Below are positions 15,086 to 23,402 of a stretch of DNA of 28,294 nucleotides, piece by piece. The position numbers were made by a program, and so were the translations under genes. The number at the start of each line of letters is the position of its first letter. Within the stretch, counting starts at the first letter, position 1. The DNA is from Bacteroidales bacterium UBA1680 (GTDB taxonomy: Bacteria; Bacteroidota; Bacteroidia; Bacteroidales; UBA932): contig DCKG01000002.1 in assembly GCA_002320605.1 (NCBI GenBank), forward strand, positions 1 to 28,294. The letters run 5' to 3'. The notes beneath the pieces were generated by a model. That model ran no database searches and was not told the DNA's origin. It was given only the letters and a program-made list of their open reading frames with translations.

Positions 15086-16540
15086 CTATTTCTCCCTCCT
15101 CCCGAACATCATCATGAACACAGCCAGAATAGGGTACATTTCAACTCGGCCCATGAACATATCTAAAGTGTACATGAGTTTCGCTCCTACTGACTCAAGT
15201 CCGTAATTTCCGAATGTGCCCAGTTCCCCGACTGAAGGACCAACGTTAGAAAGGCAAGAGATGGTGCCTATCAGCGCATTCTTGTTATCCACTCCGAAGC
15301 AGAGGCATACTATCAGAGAAATCAGCATCACGCCACAGAATAGAGCGATATAAAGAATATGCGGCGCGACCATCTTCTGAGTGAGCACCCTGCCGTTCAG
15401 ACGCACTTCGTGAATGGAATGAGGATGGAGCACGTTCTTTATATGATAACTAATCTCTTTATAGAATAAAAGAGCCCTGTCTGCCTTTATGCCTCCTGTC
15501 GTGGATCCAGCCATACCGCATCGTATTCCGAAGAAAATCAGCAGGTAGCTCGGCAGCATAGGCCACGAACTATTGTCAGCAATAGCGAACCCCGTAGTAG
15601 ATGCATAACTCAATATGTGGAAAGAGCCTATCAGGAATGAGTTTCCCCAGCCTTTCACAAGCCCTTCGGCCTTCAGGGTGACCGCCACTAATATAGTCCC
15701 CGCCAAAATCCCAGAGAGGTAGAATCTGAACACTTCGTTCTTGTAAGGCTTGAAAGATTTTGTGACAACGGTTATGTAAATAAGGCCGAAATGCACCGAA
15801 GCCAGCAGCATGAACAACATGGAAACAATGGTGATAGGCAACGAGTTGAAAGAGCCTATGGAATAGTTCTTCGTGCTGAAGCCGCCAGTGGCAACGACGC
15901 TCATGGCATGATTCATAGCGTCGAACGGGTTCATCCCGGCCAGCATGTAGCAGACGAACGCCGCGACCAAAAGGCCCAGATAGACGTATGTGAATATGAA
16001 TACGGTCTTGTTCGTGCGAGACTTGTATTCCTGCCTTGACAGCGATGAAAGTTCCAAGTTCGTTAGCCTCAGCCTCATCTGGGAAGTGTTCGGAATGATG
16101 AGCAGGAGGAAAACGACAACTCCCAAACCTCCGATGAAATGCGTCGAAGAGCGCCAGAACAGCAGACTGTTTGGGAGAGACTCTATATCGGAAAGAATCG
16201 TGGCTCCGGTGGTAGTGAAACCAGACACGCTCTCGAACCAAGCGTTTATGATGGAGAAAGGCCCACCCCAAAGAGCATAAGGAAGCATTCCGAATATGAA
16301 TGACAGCAGCCAGGACAGGACTATGATCACGTAGCCATCCTTTATTGAAATGATAGAGGCCTTTTTCACGAATATGAAAGGGAATATTCCAGACGTGAAA
16401 GTTATGGTAAAGCTGATAATCAAGGCTGCCAGCGCACTGTCATTGCCATTCGACATCGACACAAGTATGGAGAAAAGCATGAACAGCGCGTTTACGAGCA
16501 ACGCGTAGCCGACGTTCCTGGATATTACCTTTACATCCAT
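15086..16540 (-). CDS. trkH: Potassium uptake membrane protein TrkH
   Basis: This 484-residue polytopic protein is the K+-translocating subunit of a Trk/Ktr-type system. The four pore-loop filter sequences are visible in order: GFTTTGATI (107-115), VVATGGFST (215-223), YASTTGFAI (312-320) and CLSNVGPSVG (429-438). The GSTTGGIKADR word (345-355) is also typical. No trkA/ktrA regulatory subunit lies within the window. Its ATG shares one base with the stop of the upstream membrane sensor-like gene (TAATG), which implies coupled translation, and the helicase gene follows 3 bp later. Confidence 0.96.
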   Translation of the reverse strand: MDVKVISRNVGYALLVNALFMLFSILVSMSNGNDSALAALIISFTITFTSGIFPFIFVKKASIISIKDGYVIIVLSWLLSFIFGMLPYALWGGPFSIINAWFESVSGFTTTGATILSDIESLPNSLLFWRSSTHFIGGLGVVVFLLLIIPNTSQMRLRLTNLELSSLSRQEYKSRTNKTVFIFTYVYLGLLVAAFVCYMLAGMNPFDAMNHAMSVVATGGFSTKNYSIGSFNSLPITIVSMLFMLLASVHFGLIYITVVTKSFKPYKNEVFRFYLSGILAGTILVAVTLKAEGLVKGWGNSFLIGSFHILSYASTTGFAIADNSSWPMLPSYLLIFFGIRCGMAGSTTGGIKADRALLFYKEISYHIKNVLHPHSIHEVRLNGRVLTQKMVAPHILYIALFCGVMLISLIVCLCFGVDNKNALIGTISCLSNVGPSVGELGTFGNYGLESVGAKLMYTLDMFMGRVEMYPILAVFMMMFGRREK

Positions 16541-17379
16541 TACTTCTCCTCGTTATAAATTCTCGAGCGTAAATCTGCCAGCCTTTTTCTAAGTTGCTGA
16601 TTTTCAGCGATTATTTCAGATATTCCATCGTTCAGCTCGGAGAGCTGGTCGTCGCCATCAAAAGCGTATGCGTATTTCTTGTTAGAGGACCTGTATGCAT
16701 CCAGGCCAGAAAGCATCTTGTAAATTGGGTTAACGTAATATGCCAACACGAAGAACAGCAGCATCATTATCAGAAGCAACCCCACGCCGACAGCCACCGT
16801 GCCAGGGATGATGCTCCTGTAAAACCCTCTCTGGAATGTCTGGGAGTTTTTTTTCAGCTCACCGTACATCACGCCAGCAAGGTTATCTATGTCTCCGGAA
16901 AGCCTTTGGAAACGAGGCTGCAGGCGGTCGAAGTACCAAGCCCTTGTGTCAATGAAATCGGAGAGCATCACGTCGTTCAATTCAAGCGACGTAAGCATGT
17001 ATGCCGAGTACGAATACACCACCGAATCTGCCAGAGGCTGCATATCGATGCTCGTAAGAGATTTCCTAAGCGAGTCGCAATGGCTCATGAATGCCTTCTG
17101 ATGCATTTCTGGAAGCCTTGTCAGAGAGGAATCCCCGATAGAAGAAAGAATCGCCAGGTTATAGGAATTGCTCACTTCGGAGAGCTGCTGGGCCATGTTT
17201 ATGCTCTTCACGTTCTCGGCGATAAGTTCCGAGACATAATTGCTCATCCTGTCATATTCCAAAATAGAGATGACGCTAGAAACCAGCAGGCAGACAGCGA
17301 TGGCCAGTAGGCTGAGCGTTAGCTTCATCCTCATCGACAGCTTCCTGTTCCTGAACCTTTCAGAGAATCTCTTGAACAT
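16540..17379 (-). CDS. Two-TM HAMP-type sensor-like membrane protein without output domain
   Basis: The 279-residue protein has TM helix 1 at about 20-40, an extracytoplasmic helical region at about 41-190, and TM helix 2 at about 193-215. A HAMP-like segment follows (NPIYKML... through DGDDQLSELNDGISEIIAEN), with a short coiled-coil end (QQLRKRLADLRSRIYNEEK). This is the front half of a histidine kinase or chemoreceptor, but the frame ends in a proper stop with no kinase, cyclase or methyl-accepting domain. The stop overlaps the trkH start in TAATG. I infer that it could sense envelope or ionic conditions and signal to TrkH, but function is unproven. Confidence 0.75.
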   Translation of the reverse strand: MFKRFSERFRNRKLSMRMKLTLSLLAIAVCLLVSSVISILEYDRMSNYVSELIAENVKSINMAQQLSEVSNSYNLAILSSIGDSSLTRLPEMHQKAFMSHCDSLRKSLTSIDMQPLADSVVYSYSAYMLTSLELNDVMLSDFIDTRAWYFDRLQPRFQRLSGDIDNLAGVMYGELKKNSQTFQRGFYRSIIPGTVAVGVGLLLIMMLLFFVLAYYVNPIYKMLSGLDAYRSSNKKYAYAFDGDDQLSELNDGISEIIAENQQLRKRLADLRSRIYNEEK

Positions 17380-17402
17380 TCCTAATAACTTCTTATGAAA
17401 TA

Positions 17403-17410
17403 CAAATATA
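17403..17410 (-). promoter_or_regulatory. Bacteroidetes -7 box for the sensor-trkH operon
   Basis: On the minus strand TATATTTG matches TAnnTTTG exactly. The box ends about 23 bases before the ATG at 17379. A CAAA (TTTG on the minus strand) at 17436-17439 is a possible -33 element, but the spacing of 25 is longer than usual. Confidence 0.6.
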
Positions 17411-17446
17411 ATAATTCTTAGGTTTTCATATTTTACAAAATATCCT

Positions 17447-17454
17447 TATCTTTG
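17447..17454 (+). promoter_or_regulatory. Bacteroidetes -7 box for rimP-nusA-infB
   Basis: TATCTTTG matches TAnnTTTG exactly. Transcription would start at about 17459-17463, only a few bases before the leader hairpin at 17467. No exact -33 TTTG is visible upstream. Confidence 0.6.
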
Positions 17455-17466
17455 CAACCGTTGCGT

Positions 17467-17505
17467 GAGATAGGGGACGGCGAGCGTCTCCTATCTCTTT
17501 TTTTT
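17467..17505 (+). terminator. Leader intrinsic terminator (putative attenuator) of rimP-nusA-infB
   Basis: The arms 17467-17479 and 17485-17497 pair over 13 bp: GAGATAGG with CCTATCTC, one G:U pair, then GACG with CGTC. The loop is the 5-base GCGAG. Eight T residues follow at 17498-17505, and the rimP ATG is only 9 bases further on. The gene to the left (ending at 17379) is transcribed away, so this terminator has no upstream plus-strand transcript to end. It lies between the probable rimP promoter and its start codon. On the minus strand there is no T tract. A regulated attenuator is the natural reading. Confidence 0.85.
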
Positions 17506-17514
17506 GAAAACAAA

Positions 17515-18000
17515 ATGAAACGAGAAGAAATACTTGACAGAATGCAGGGAAAAGTGGCCGAGCGTGGCTGCTTCATCGTTGATGCCAAAATAGGCAAAGA
17601 TGACGACATCACTCTCACCCTCGACAAAGAAAATGGTTCAGTGAGCCTGGAGGATTGCGAGGCCATTAACAACGCTTTCCTTGCCGCCTTCGACAAAGAC
17701 AGCGAGGACTATTCGTTAACTGTCACTTCCGCCGGCCTGGATCAGCCTTTCAAAGTGCTGAAACAATTCCAGAAAGCTATTGGCTCACAAGTAGAAGTGA
17801 GGCTGAGGAACAGCAAGAAAATCATCGGACTGCTCTCCGATGCCACGAGAGACGGTATCTCGTTGAGGTATTCATCGAAAGAGGCAGTTGAGGGGAAGAA
17901 GAGAAAGGTAATGGTGGAACACGAGGAGATATTCAGGATGGAGGATATTAATTCAGTGATTCCTCATATCATATTCGAAAAAAAGGCAAAGAATAAATAA
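17515..18000 (+). CDS. rimP: Ribosome maturation factor RimP
   Basis: RimP helps 30S subunit maturation in the cytoplasm. The start at 17515 gives 161 residues. The frame is open further upstream, but that sequence is the leader hairpin, so the conserved MKREEILDRMQGKVAERGCF is the likely N-terminus. Family features are GCFIVDAKIG (19-28), LEDCEAIN, YSLTVTSAGLDQPF (the usual Y-x-LEVSSPGLDRPL position) and VEVRLRNSKKIIGLL. It is the first gene of the operon, and the nusA ATG lies 2 bp after its stop. Confidence 0.93.
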   Translation: MKREEILDRMQGKVAERGCFIVDAKIGKDDDITLTLDKENGSVSLEDCEAINNAFLAAFDKDSEDYSLTVTSAGLDQPFKVLKQFQKAIGSQVEVRLRNSKKIIGLLSDATRDGISLRYSSKEAVEGKKRKVMVEHEEIFRMEDINSVIPHIIFEKKAKNK

Positions 18001-18002
18001 AT

Positions 18003-19268
18003 ATGGAAAAGAAAGATGAAGTAACGCTCATTGATGCGTTCAAAGACTTCAAGGAAGAAAAGAATATTGACCGCCCTGTGATGATGGGTGTTCTGAAGGA
18101 TGTATTCCTCACCCAGATCGCAAAGACTTATGGGTCTGCAGACAATTTCGACGTTATCATCAACGTGGATAAGGGCGACTGCGAGATTTACCAGAATTTC
18201 GAAGTGGTGGAAGATGTCGAAAACCCTAACACGCAGATCACCGTCGATCAGATCAAAGCCGAGACTGGCGATGACGACTATGAGATAGGCGATGTCTACA
18301 CGAAGAAAATACCGCTTTCTTCTTTTGGCAGGAGGGGCATCCTGAATATAAGGCAGAACCTCCAAGGAAGGATAATGGATATCGACAAGGCCAATGTTTT
18401 CAAGAAATATTCCGATAAGGTGGGAGATATTTTCTCCGGCGAAATTTATCAGACATGGTCAAAAGAGGCTATCCTCCTCGATGACGACAGCAACGAGCTG
18501 CACCTACCTAAGACTGAGCAGATTCCTGGCGAGAGGTTCAAGAAAGGCGACACCATCAGGGCCATCATCAAGAACGTCGAGATGAAGAACAACACCACGC
18601 CTTACATCACTCTCTCGAGGATATCTAACGAATTCCTCGAGAAACTGTTCGAGCTGGAAGTTCCTGAAATCTTCGATGGCCTGATCACGATCAAGAAGGT
18701 CGTGCGCATTCCTGGCGAAAGGGCGAAGGTCGCCGTGGAGTCTTACGACGAAAGGATTGATCCTATCGGAGCCTGCATTGGCGTGAAAGGATCCAGGATT
18801 ATAGGAATAGTTCGCGAACTTCGTAACGAGAACATCGATGTGTTGCAGTGGACGAACAACACTCAGCTCCTCATACAAAGGGCGCTCAGCCCTGCAAGAG
18901 TTTCTTCTATCGATCTTGGCAAGTCGGATGAAGACAAGATAAAGGTTTACATGCTGCCAGACGAAGTGAAGAAGGGCATTGGCCGCGGCGGGTGCAACAT
19001 CAAACTGGCAGGAATGCTCGTTGGCCGCAAGATAGAGGTCTGGAGGGAGCTTCCAAAAGATGAAGCCGAGGACGAGGAGGATGTTCTTCTCAGCGAGTTC
19101 AGCAATGAAATTGACCAGTGGGTCATCGATCGCCTAGAGGCCATCGGATGCGACACGGCAAAGAGCGTGCTGGCCTTCTCACCTGAAGACATCGCAAAGA
19201 GAGCCGATCTTGAAGATGAGACCGTGGCAGAGGTGTTCAAAATCCTGAGGGCAGAATTCGAAGACTAA
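18003..19268 (+). CDS. nusA: Transcription termination/antitermination factor NusA
   Basis: NusA binds RNA polymerase and nascent RNA, and modulates pausing, intrinsic termination and antitermination. The 421 residues contain the RNAP-binding N-terminal domain (about 1-130, with RRGILNIRQNLQGRI). An S1 domain (about 137-205) and two KH domains follow, with loops GVKGSRI at 260-266 and GRGGCNIKLA at 327-336. The acidic C-terminal helical domain includes an HhH-like IGCDTAKSVLAFSPED. It sits between rimP and infB, as in most bacteria. A terminator-like hairpin in the operon leader makes feedback by NusA plausible. Confidence 0.97.
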   Translation: MEKKDEVTLIDAFKDFKEEKNIDRPVMMGVLKDVFLTQIAKTYGSADNFDVIINVDKGDCEIYQNFEVVEDVENPNTQITVDQIKAETGDDDYEIGDVYTKKIPLSSFGRRGILNIRQNLQGRIMDIDKANVFKKYSDKVGDIFSGEIYQTWSKEAILLDDDSNELHLPKTEQIPGERFKKGDTIRAIIKNVEMKNNTTPYITLSRISNEFLEKLFELEVPEIFDGLITIKKVVRIPGERAKVAVESYDERIDPIGACIGVKGSRIIGIVRELRNENIDVLQWTNNTQLLIQRALSPARVSSIDLGKSDEDKIKVYMLPDEVKKGIGRGGCNIKLAGMLVGRKIEVWRELPKDEAEDEEDVLLSEFSNEIDQWVIDRLEAIGCDTAKSVLAFSPEDIAKRADLEDETVAEVFKILRAEFED

Positions 19269-19312
19269 AAGTTTCGAAAATATATTAATGAATAAACTAG
19301 GGGTTAGTAATA

Positions 19313-22183
19313 ATGGGTGAAATAAGACTAAACAAAATCATCAGGAAGTATAACATCGGAATTCAGAATCTGATAGAGTTTCTGAAGACTAAAGGCGTGG
19401 AGGTAGAAGAAAACCCGAACGCCAAGATTTCCGATGAATATCTTCCTGACATTGAGAAGCAGTTCGGGAAGGATCTTGCGGACAAGGAAGCTTCGGAGAA
19501 GGTGGACATTAAGCTTACGGAAATCATAGAGAGATCTCGTCGCAAACAGGAAGAGACTCAGGAAGATGAAGAAGAGCCTGTGCAGGAGACTGTAATCAAG
19601 AGCAATGTTTTATCTTCTATTCCAATAAAAGAAGAGCCTGAAATAGAGAAACAGCCAGAACCAGAACCGGAGTCAAAACCGGAACCTGTGCCGGAGCCAG
19701 AGCCAGAAATTGTTCCAGAACCTGAGACAAAGCCAGAGTCGGAACCAGAACCTGTGCCGGAGCCAGAGCCAGAAATTGTTCCAGAACCTGTGAAAGCGGA
19801 ACCTGCTCCTGCAGCTGAAGAACCAATTGAAGCCACTCCCGTACAAACCCCTGCGGAAGCCGCTCCCGAAGTTCATAAAGCATTGACCAAGCATGAGAAG
19901 AAGCTGGCTGCCGCAAACAAGCAGAAAGAGGAACAGCAAGCATTCAAGCACAAAGAAAAGGTAAAGGTTGATAAATCAGGAGAGGCCGATTCCGTGACAG
20001 AAGTAGCAGAAAAATTGCCCGGATTCAAGGTGCTTGGGAAAATCGACATGTCGCAATTCGAGAAAAAAAGCGGAAAGAAACGAGAGAGGATTGCTAAGGG
20101 AAGCCAGAAAGTGGATGTGGACAAAGAAGGCAAGAATGCCGATAACAGTTCTCGCAAGAATAAGAAAAAGGATGCCCGCGCCCAGGATCAGGGTAAGGGT
20201 GGAAGAAGGCGCAATCGCAACCAAGATCGTTTCAAGCCTGCGATGACAGAAGAAGAGCAGGAGGCATTGCAGAGAGAGATTCAGAAGCAGGTGAAGGAGA
20301 CCTACGCCAAGATGAACGAGAGCAAGAAGGGCAACAGTTTCGGAGCAAAATACAGAAAGGAGAAGAGGGAGCAGGCTGCTGCCAGAACTCAAGAGGAGAT
20401 GGCTCAGGAAATGGCCGACAAGAAAGTTCTGAAGGTTACCGAATTCGTGACTGTGAATGACCTCGCGACCCTCATGAACAACACTCCTGTGAACGAAGTC
20501 ATCAAGGCGTGCATGGATCTTGGCCTCATGGTTTCCATCAACCAGAGGCTCGACGCTGAAGCTCTGGTACTTGTAGCCGAACAGTTCGGCTATAAAGTCG
20601 AATTCGTGACTGCCGACCTCACAGAAGAACTTGATGATAACAAAAAGAATGATAACGAGGAATATCTTGTTCCTAGGCCGCCAATCATCACTGTGATGGG
20701 CCACGTGGATCATGGCAAGACTTCTCTGCTGGATCATATTCGTAAATCGAATGTCATAGCTGGCGAAGCAGGAGGAATCACGCAGCACATCGGTGCCTAC
20801 AACGTCGTGCTTCCGAACGGTCGTAGGATCACATTCCTCGACACCCCTGGCCATGAAGCTTTCACCGCCATGCGAGCCAGAGGAGCTCAGCTCACCGACC
20901 TTGCTATAATCATCATAGCCGCCGACGATGCAGTAATGCCTCAGACAATCGAAGCCATCAACCATGCTCAGGCAGCCGGCGTGCCAATGGTGTTCGCAAT
21001 AAACAAAATCGACAAGCCAGGAGCACAGCCGGAGAAAATCTACCAGCAGCTAGCCCAAATGAACATCCTGACTGAGAGCTGGGGGGGCAAATACCAGTGC
21101 CAGGAAATCTCGGCCAAGAAAGGAATCAACGTAGACAAACTGTTGGAGAAGGTGCTTCTTGAAACCGATTTGCTGGATCTCAAAGCGAACCCTAAAAAGA
21201 ACGGCATAGGTACAGTCATAGAGTCGTCCCTCGATAAGGGTCGCGGGTACCTGGCTACCGTGCTCGTACAAGATGGTACATTAAGACAGGGCGACATGGT
21301 CCTCAGCGGCAGCTATTACGGACGCGTTAAGGCTATGTTCAATGAGCGTGGGCAGAAAGTCCAAGAAGCAGGCCCTTCAACTCCAGTCTCTATATTGGGG
21401 CTTAACGGCGCGCCAAGCGCAGGCGACAAGTTCAACGTAATGGATGACGAGAAGGAAGCTAAATCCATCGCGAACAAACGTGAGCAACTGCTCAGGATCC
21501 AGGGCATCAAGACTCAAAAGCACATGACTCTGGAAGAAATCGGACGCAGGATTGCCATCGGAAACTTCAAGGAACTCAATGTGATAGTTAAGGGTGACGT
21601 GGACGGCTCCGTTGAGGCTCTGTCTGATTCCCTCATCAAGCTCTCTACAGAGCATGTAAGGGTTAATGTAATTCACAAGGCAGTTGGAGCAATCTCCGAA
21701 TCCGACGTGATTCTGGCAGAGGCTTCTGATGCTGTTATCATCGGATTCCAGGTGCGTCCTTCATCCGACGCCCGCAGGGCCGCAGATGATCAAGGAATCG
21801 AGATTCGTTTGTACTCAGTAATCTACGATGCCATCAACGATGTCAAGGATGGAATCGAGGGTATGCTGGAGCCTATCAAGAAAGAGGAAATCACTGGCAC
21901 CGCCGACGTTAAGCAGACATTCAAGATTTCCAAGGTCGGAACCATCGCAGGATGCCTCGTCACCGATGGCAAGATCGCAAAGACTTCTCATTGCAGGCTC
22001 ATTCGCGACGGCATCGTGGTGTATTCTGGCGAACTCGCTTCCCTTAAGCGAGGCAAAGATGACGCAAAGGAAGTTTCTGCTGGCATGGAATGCGGAATCG
22101 GCATTGACAAGTTTAATGATATCAAAATCGGCGACCAGATAGAGGCATACACTATCACCGAGGTGAAACAGACTCTGGACTAA
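19313..22183 (+). CDS. infB: Translation initiation factor IF-2
   Basis: This GTPase places initiator tRNA on the 30S subunit and promotes subunit joining. The 956-residue protein starts with the Bacteroidetes-type N-terminus (MGEIRLNKIIRKYNIGIQNL). A long charged linker (about 70-370) follows, including a Glu-Pro repeat. An IF2_N domain lies at about 374-435. The G domain has G1 GHVDHGKTS from Gly463, G3 DTPGHEAF and G4 NKID. The C-terminal beta-barrels end in GDQIEAYTITEVKQTL. It follows nusA after 44 bp and closes with an intrinsic terminator. Confidence 0.98.
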   Translation: MGEIRLNKIIRKYNIGIQNLIEFLKTKGVEVEENPNAKISDEYLPDIEKQFGKDLADKEASEKVDIKLTEIIERSRRKQEETQEDEEEPVQETVIKSNVLSSIPIKEEPEIEKQPEPEPESKPEPVPEPEPEIVPEPETKPESEPEPVPEPEPEIVPEPVKAEPAPAAEEPIEATPVQTPAEAAPEVHKALTKHEKKLAAANKQKEEQQAFKHKEKVKVDKSGEADSVTEVAEKLPGFKVLGKIDMSQFEKKSGKKRERIAKGSQKVDVDKEGKNADNSSRKNKKKDARAQDQGKGGRRRNRNQDRFKPAMTEEEQEALQREIQKQVKETYAKMNESKKGNSFGAKYRKEKREQAAARTQEEMAQEMADKKVLKVTEFVTVNDLATLMNNTPVNEVIKACMDLGLMVSINQRLDAEALVLVAEQFGYKVEFVTADLTEELDDNKKNDNEEYLVPRPPIITVMGHVDHGKTSLLDHIRKSNVIAGEAGGITQHIGAYNVVLPNGRRITFLDTPGHEAFTAMRARGAQLTDLAIIIIAADDAVMPQTIEAINHAQAAGVPMVFAINKIDKPGAQPEKIYQQLAQMNILTESWGGKYQCQEISAKKGINVDKLLEKVLLETDLLDLKANPKKNGIGTVIESSLDKGRGYLATVLVQDGTLRQGDMVLSGSYYGRVKAMFNERGQKVQEAGPSTPVSILGLNGAPSAGDKFNVMDDEKEAKSIANKREQLLRIQGIKTQKHMTLEEIGRRIAIGNFKELNVIVKGDVDGSVEALSDSLIKLSTEHVRVNVIHKAVGAISESDVILAEASDAVIIGFQVRPSSDARRAADDQGIEIRLYSVIYDAINDVKDGIEGMLEPIKKEEITGTADVKQTFKISKVGTIAGCLVTDGKIAKTSHCRLIRDGIVVYSGELASLKRGKDDAKEVSAGMECGIGIDKFNDIKIGDQIEAYTITEVKQTLD
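19682..19790 (+). repeat. 66-bp direct repeat in the infB linker
   Basis: A 43-bp stretch at 19682-19724 recurs identically at 19748-19790, an offset of 66 bp or 22 codons. It encodes the Glu-Pro text EPVPEPEPEIVPEP twice. The offset is a multiple of three, so changes in copy number would keep the frame. Confidence 0.8.
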
Positions 22184-22210
22184 TTTTGAATATTCATACT
22201 TATTTGATAG

Positions 22211-22246
22211 GCTGGCTCAGGAGCATTCCAAGAGCCAGCTTTTTTT
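22211..22246 (+). terminator. Intrinsic terminator after infB
   Basis: GCTGGCTC (22211-22218) pairs perfectly with GAGCCAGC (22232-22239) around a 13-base loop, followed by seven T residues to 22246. It separates the infB operon from the diaminopimelate operon. A weak -7-like TAACTTTA at 22281-22288 lies between this terminator and the next ATG. Confidence 0.9.
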
Positions 22247-22312
22247 GAGCCGCTATTAAAAATTTAAAAGAATTTTTTTATAACTTTAAACTCTCGGTTT
22301 AGCACATAGTGT

Positions 22313-23395
22313 ATGGACGTTGGTTTTTTCATGGAAATGCTTGGCATAAACTCGACTTCGGGAAATGAGCTTCTGCTGTCAGAATTCCTGAAGGAGAGGC
22401 TTCCATTCTATATTCCAGAGAAGAAATTCCCTGATTTCAGAGTTTTCGAGCAAAAGGTGGATGAGAGTTCAATGAATCTGCTGCTGGACTGGTCTGGAAC
22501 CGGGCACCCTGAATATGTCTTCTGCACGCACATGGACACCGTTCCGCCTTACATAAAGCCAATCCTCGGCTTGGTAGGGAAAGGGGACAGGCTTCCAGAC
22601 GGCAGAATCGCCGAGCAAGACGACACATTGATTACCGGCAGGGGCAGCTGCGATGCAAAAGGGCAGATATTCACCATGCTGAATGCTGCAACAGGGCTTG
22701 CTGAAAACGGGTTCAGTAATCTGGGGGTTCTGCTAGTTTCCGGGGAGGAGACCGGATCATACGGTGCGAAGGCATGGGACAAAGAAATGCCAGGAGGCAA
22801 ATTCGTGCTCGTTGGCGAGCCTACCGACAATAAAATGATATCAGCTTCGAAAGGCACGAAGCAGTACGGACTCACTTTTTTCGGTCAGTCCTGCCATTCA
22901 GGCTATCCAGAGCATGGGAAAAGCGCAATCGACATATTCGTGGATTTCGTGAACAGGCTCAGGGAAGTTGAGTTTCCAGATGATCCGATCCTTGGCAGGA
23001 CGACCTGGAACATCGGCGAGCTACGCAGCGACAATCCCCATAACGTGCTGAGCCCAGAAATAAGCTTCCGAATATATTTCCGCACTACTTTCGCCACGGA
23101 TTCACTGATAGACAACACCTTGCTGAGCATCTGCCCTCCTTCGGCCACCATTGACCCATACGGCGGAGACGACCCTAAGGAATATTTCCACGACGTGTCA
23201 GGGGTTGGTTCTCAGATCAGCTGTTTCGGCAGCGATGCTCCCAGGCTCACGAAATTCCAGAAGAAAGCGATTTATGGCCCTGGATCAATTCTCACGGCAC
23301 ACACCGACAACGAATACGTCCTCCTCTCGGACATCCTCTCTGCTGCGCAGACCGAGAAGAAGATAATAGAATATGCAATAGACAACAAAATTTAG
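22313..23395 (+). CDS. M20-family metallohydrolase, probable succinyl-diaminopimelate desuccinylase (DapE-like)
   Basis: This cytoplasmic two-zinc hydrolase has 360 residues. The M20 ligands are all in place: His73 in CTHMDTVPP, Asp114 in GRGSCDAKGQ, Glu146 in SGEETGS with Glu145 as general base, Glu169 in VGEPTD, and His330 in TAHTDNEY. The lid-domain His (QSCHSGYPE, His195) is also present. By sequence alone it could be ArgE-, DapE- or acetyl-lysine deacetylase-like. It is the first gene of an operon that also holds dapD, which makes N-succinyl intermediates, so DapE activity (N-succinyl-LL-DAP to LL-DAP plus succinate) is the best inference. The aspartate kinase ATG follows 7 bp after its stop. 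Confidence 0.8.
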   Translation: MDVGFFMEMLGINSTSGNELLLSEFLKERLPFYIPEKKFPDFRVFEQKVDESSMNLLLDWSGTGHPEYVFCTHMDTVPPYIKPILGLVGKGDRLPDGRIAEQDDTLITGRGSCDAKGQIFTMLNAATGLAENGFSNLGVLLVSGEETGSYGAKAWDKEMPGGKFVLVGEPTDNKMISASKGTKQYGLTFFGQSCHSGYPEHGKSAIDIFVDFVNRLREVEFPDDPILGRTTWNIGELRSDNPHNVLSPEISFRIYFRTTFATDSLIDNTLLSICPPSATIDPYGGDDPKEYFHDVSGVGSQISCFGSDAPRLTKFQKKAIYGPGSILTAHTDNEYVLLSDILSAAQTEKKIIEYAIDNKI

Positions 23396-23402
23396 AAGGA
23401 TT

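Noticed and set aside
15576..16271. 231-codon antisense frame opposite trkH
   Set aside because: trkH has all four filter motifs on the other frame; the antisense text is Arg/His-rich and featureless.
17452..17514. N-terminal extension of rimP starting at TTG 17452
   Set aside because: The extension overlaps the -7 box and translates the leader hairpin; RimP homology starts at the ATG at 17515.
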